This document shows, piece by piece, positions 23,837 to 25,452 of a stretch of 25,452 bases of DNA. The notes beneath the pieces are model-generated. The model was given only the letters and a program-made list of their open reading frames with translations, was not told the DNA's origin and did not search any database. The stretch is from DUZB01 sp964407525. GTDB taxonomy: Bacteria; Desulfobacterota; DSM-4660; Desulfatiglandales; Desulfatiglandaceae. Position 1 is the first letter of the stretch. The number at the start of each line of letters is the position of its first letter. A program made the translations under genes and the position numbers. The stretch is taken from assembly GCA_964407525.1 (NCBI GenBank), contig CAYOWC010000036.1, positions 1 to 25,452 on the forward strand, in the 5' to 3' direction.

Positions 23837-23922
23837 AATTTCTTTGGGCTTTTGCCTGGAAAGGTTCATCCCAGCGCAAAGCCCTTTTTTGTTCCCCCAC
23901 GGGATTTATCGAGGCTCAAAAG

Positions 23923-25203
23923 ATGATAGCAAAGGATCAAACTCGCCCTACAAACCGAAGTGCGGTCGCCGGCATCATTGGGAACGTCCTGGAGTGGTAT
24001 GATTTTGCTGTTTTCGGCTATTATGCACCTATAATCGGGACTCTTTTCTTTCCTTCCGAAAGTAAATACGCGGCCCTGATTAAGGTCTTTGGCGTATTTG
24101 CTGCGGGGTATATGATGCGGCCCATCGGCGGTGCGATTTTCGGCCACATGGGCGATCGGGTAGGTCGCAAGAAAGCACTTCAAGTCTCCGTTCTCATGAT
24201 GGCCATTCCCACCGCCTGCCTTGGCCTTGTACCGACTTACGACCGGATCGGCCTTGCCGCACCGGTAATACTGATTGTCCTCCGGCTTATTCAAGGGTTA
24301 TCTGTGGGAGGAGAATTCATTGGCTCCATATCCTTTGCCACGGAGATTGCACCCCCCAATCGGCGGGGGTTCTATGGCAGTTTGACCACCTTGAGCGCCG
24401 TTGGCGGTATTATGATCGGCTCTGCGGTGGCCACAGCCATGCAGGCTCTGCTCACTCAGGAAAGCATGCTGACCTGGGGATGGCGTATTCCTTTTTTGGC
24501 CGGAATTGCCATTGGTGGCTTTGGATTGTGGATGCGAAAGGGCATGATGGAGCCCCCTGCCTTTAAAAAACTGAAAGCCACTGAAAATGTTCACAAAAGC
24601 CCTGTCACCCGGGTAATCCGCCATATGCCCGGCCGAATAGCACATGCAGCGGCCCTTGTTGTCCTTTTTGGAGGTGGCTTCTATATGCTCTTTGTGTGGT
24701 GGCCCACCTATCTCACCCATATGGTAAAACCGACCGTTCCCCATGCCATGATGATAAATACCATTGCCACCCTGTTCGTGATGGCTCTCATTCCCATCTC
24801 CGGATATCTATCCGACAAGGTTGGTCGAAAGAAAATGCTTGTGGCCTCCTGTTTGGCTATAGCCATAGTCGCCTATCCCCTTTTTGTGTGGTCGGACCAT
24901 GGCGTCTTTCAATCAGCTCTTGTGGCGCAATTGATTTTTGCACTGATTTTCTGTAATATCCAAGGTTCAATGCCGGCAACCCTGGCGGAGATGTTTCCCA
25001 CATCCATGCGTTTCAGCGGCATTGCTTTAGGGTATAACCTGACTCTCGCACTGGTCGGAGGCACCGCTCCCATGGTATGCACCTGGCTTGTGGAAATCAC
25101 CGGGGATATCGCCTCTCCAGCCTATTATCTCATTGTAATGGCATTAATCAGCTTTGTCGCAGCGCTCAAGTTAACGCCCATGGAAGGGCAGGAACTCGAC
25201 TAG
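23923..25203 (+). CDS. MFS transporter, metabolite:H+ symporter (ProP/KgtP-like) family
   Basis: Inner-membrane carrier of 426 residues with about twelve membrane helices. GNVLEWYDFAVFGYYAP at the N-terminus and the loop GHMGDRVGRKKAL (MFS motif A) are hallmarks of the metabolite:H+ symporter group. Also seen are RLIQGLSVGGEFIGS, the second motif-A copy GYLSDKVGRKKML in the C-terminal half, and RRGFYGSL. Members take up osmolytes (ProP), dicarboxylates (KgtP, DctA-like roles), citrate or shikimate; the substrate cannot be read here. The long C-terminal coiled coil of ProP is absent, since the protein ends soon after helix 12, which argues against an osmosensing role. The ATG at 23923 follows GAGG with eight bases between. 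Single-gene unit in this window. Confidence 0.93.
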   Translation: MIAKDQTRPTNRSAVAGIIGNVLEWYDFAVFGYYAPIIGTLFFPSESKYAALIKVFGVFAAGYMMRPIGGAIFGHMGDRVGRKKALQVSVLMMAIPTACLGLVPTYDRIGLAAPVILIVLRLIQGLSVGGEFIGSISFATEIAPPNRRGFYGSLTTLSAVGGIMIGSAVATAMQALLTQESMLTWGWRIPFLAGIAIGGFGLWMRKGMMEPPAFKKLKATENVHKSPVTRVIRHMPGRIAHAAALVVLFGGGFYMLFVWWPTYLTHMVKPTVPHAMMINTIATLFVMALIPISGYLSDKVGRKKMLVASCLAIAIVAYPLFVWSDHGVFQSALVAQLIFALIFCNIQGSMPATLAEMFPTSMRFSGIALGYNLTLALVGGTAPMVCTWLVEITGDIASPAYYLIVMALISFVAALKLTPMEGQELD

Positions 25204-25452
25204 GTTTGATTCCGGATTTTCGGCCTTTGTCCCGGAGATAGAAAGCTCATTCCGCCTAATCGACAAAGAAACTTGCACGCGATTATTTACCGGGCGCTTG
25301 TCCCGCTAGCGGGGCTACGCTCAAGACGCCCCAGTTAAATACGCTACGCTGTCACTGACGTGAATTGAACGGGGTAAACAAAGAACGCTAAGATTCATTT
25401 TTTTTACCGAATCGGAACGGACGATTCGATAAAGCAATCAGCCCTTCGGGCA
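25204..25452. other. Intergenic end of the window
   Basis: No gene is visible. CCCGCTAGCGGG (25301-25315 region) is a perfect 12-base palindrome. Near the end CGAATCG and CGATTCG form a hairpin after an eight-T run. A terminator for the transporter is not evident. Confidence 0.5.

Overview
The window looks like a draft chromosomal scaffold from a Gram-negative bacterium. It has an inner-membrane MscS channel, a lipobox protein, an acyl-CoA dehydrogenase/acyl-CoA ligase pair, an HDOD signalling protein, two toxin-antitoxin loci and many REP-like palindromes. This mix, and very large fused signalling proteins, fit a Desulfobacterota (former Deltaproteobacteria) genome. That is inference; there is no rRNA or marker gene here. 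A run of exactly 100 N (9422-9521) is a scaffold gap inside a gene.

Layout. 208-1545: pseudo-receiver/HDOD protein, + strand. 1546-2242: non-coding, with one REP-like palindrome. 2243-5767: two-gene + strand unit, acyl-CoA dehydrogenase then long-chain acyl-CoA ligase (fatty acid activation and first oxidation). 5792-9976: - strand unit of a giant membrane protein (paralog A, interrupted by the gap) and an alpha/beta hydrolase. 10249-12040: - strand secreted beta-lactamase-fold hydrolase and a small barrel-like protein. 12359-13873: defence/stability island with a RHH antitoxin whose PemK/MazF toxin is truncated, REP elements, a scrap of the 3' end of a paralog A/B-type gene, and an intact VapBC pair. 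13921-18840: paralog B and an upstream MscS-type channel, - strand. 18841-20065: mostly non-coding, with repeats and the 3' remnant of a probable DUF4143-type ATPase. 20066-22471: paralog C. 22893-23342: lipoprotein. 23923-25203: MFS metabolite transporter.

The most interesting content is the trio A, B and C. All three start with the same ~190-residue module that I do not recognise as a named domain. It is followed by different outputs. In A and B these are a protein-kinase C-lobe without N-lobe, one membrane helix, a PEGA-like domain, a formylglycine-generating-enzyme (FGE/SUMF1) fold without its cysteine pair, and a dienelactone-hydrolase-like domain. In C they are one membrane helix, a TolB-like domain and TPR repeats. 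The topology suggests a cytoplasmic N-module and a periplasmic C-terminal half, as in CadC-type one-component regulators. A 22-bp palindrome (GTTGACGG-N6-CCGTCAAC) lies upstream of A, C, the lipoprotein and the small barrel-like protein. It may be a shared operator that ties these loci into one regulon, possibly read by the N-module itself. This is a hypothesis from sequence layout only.
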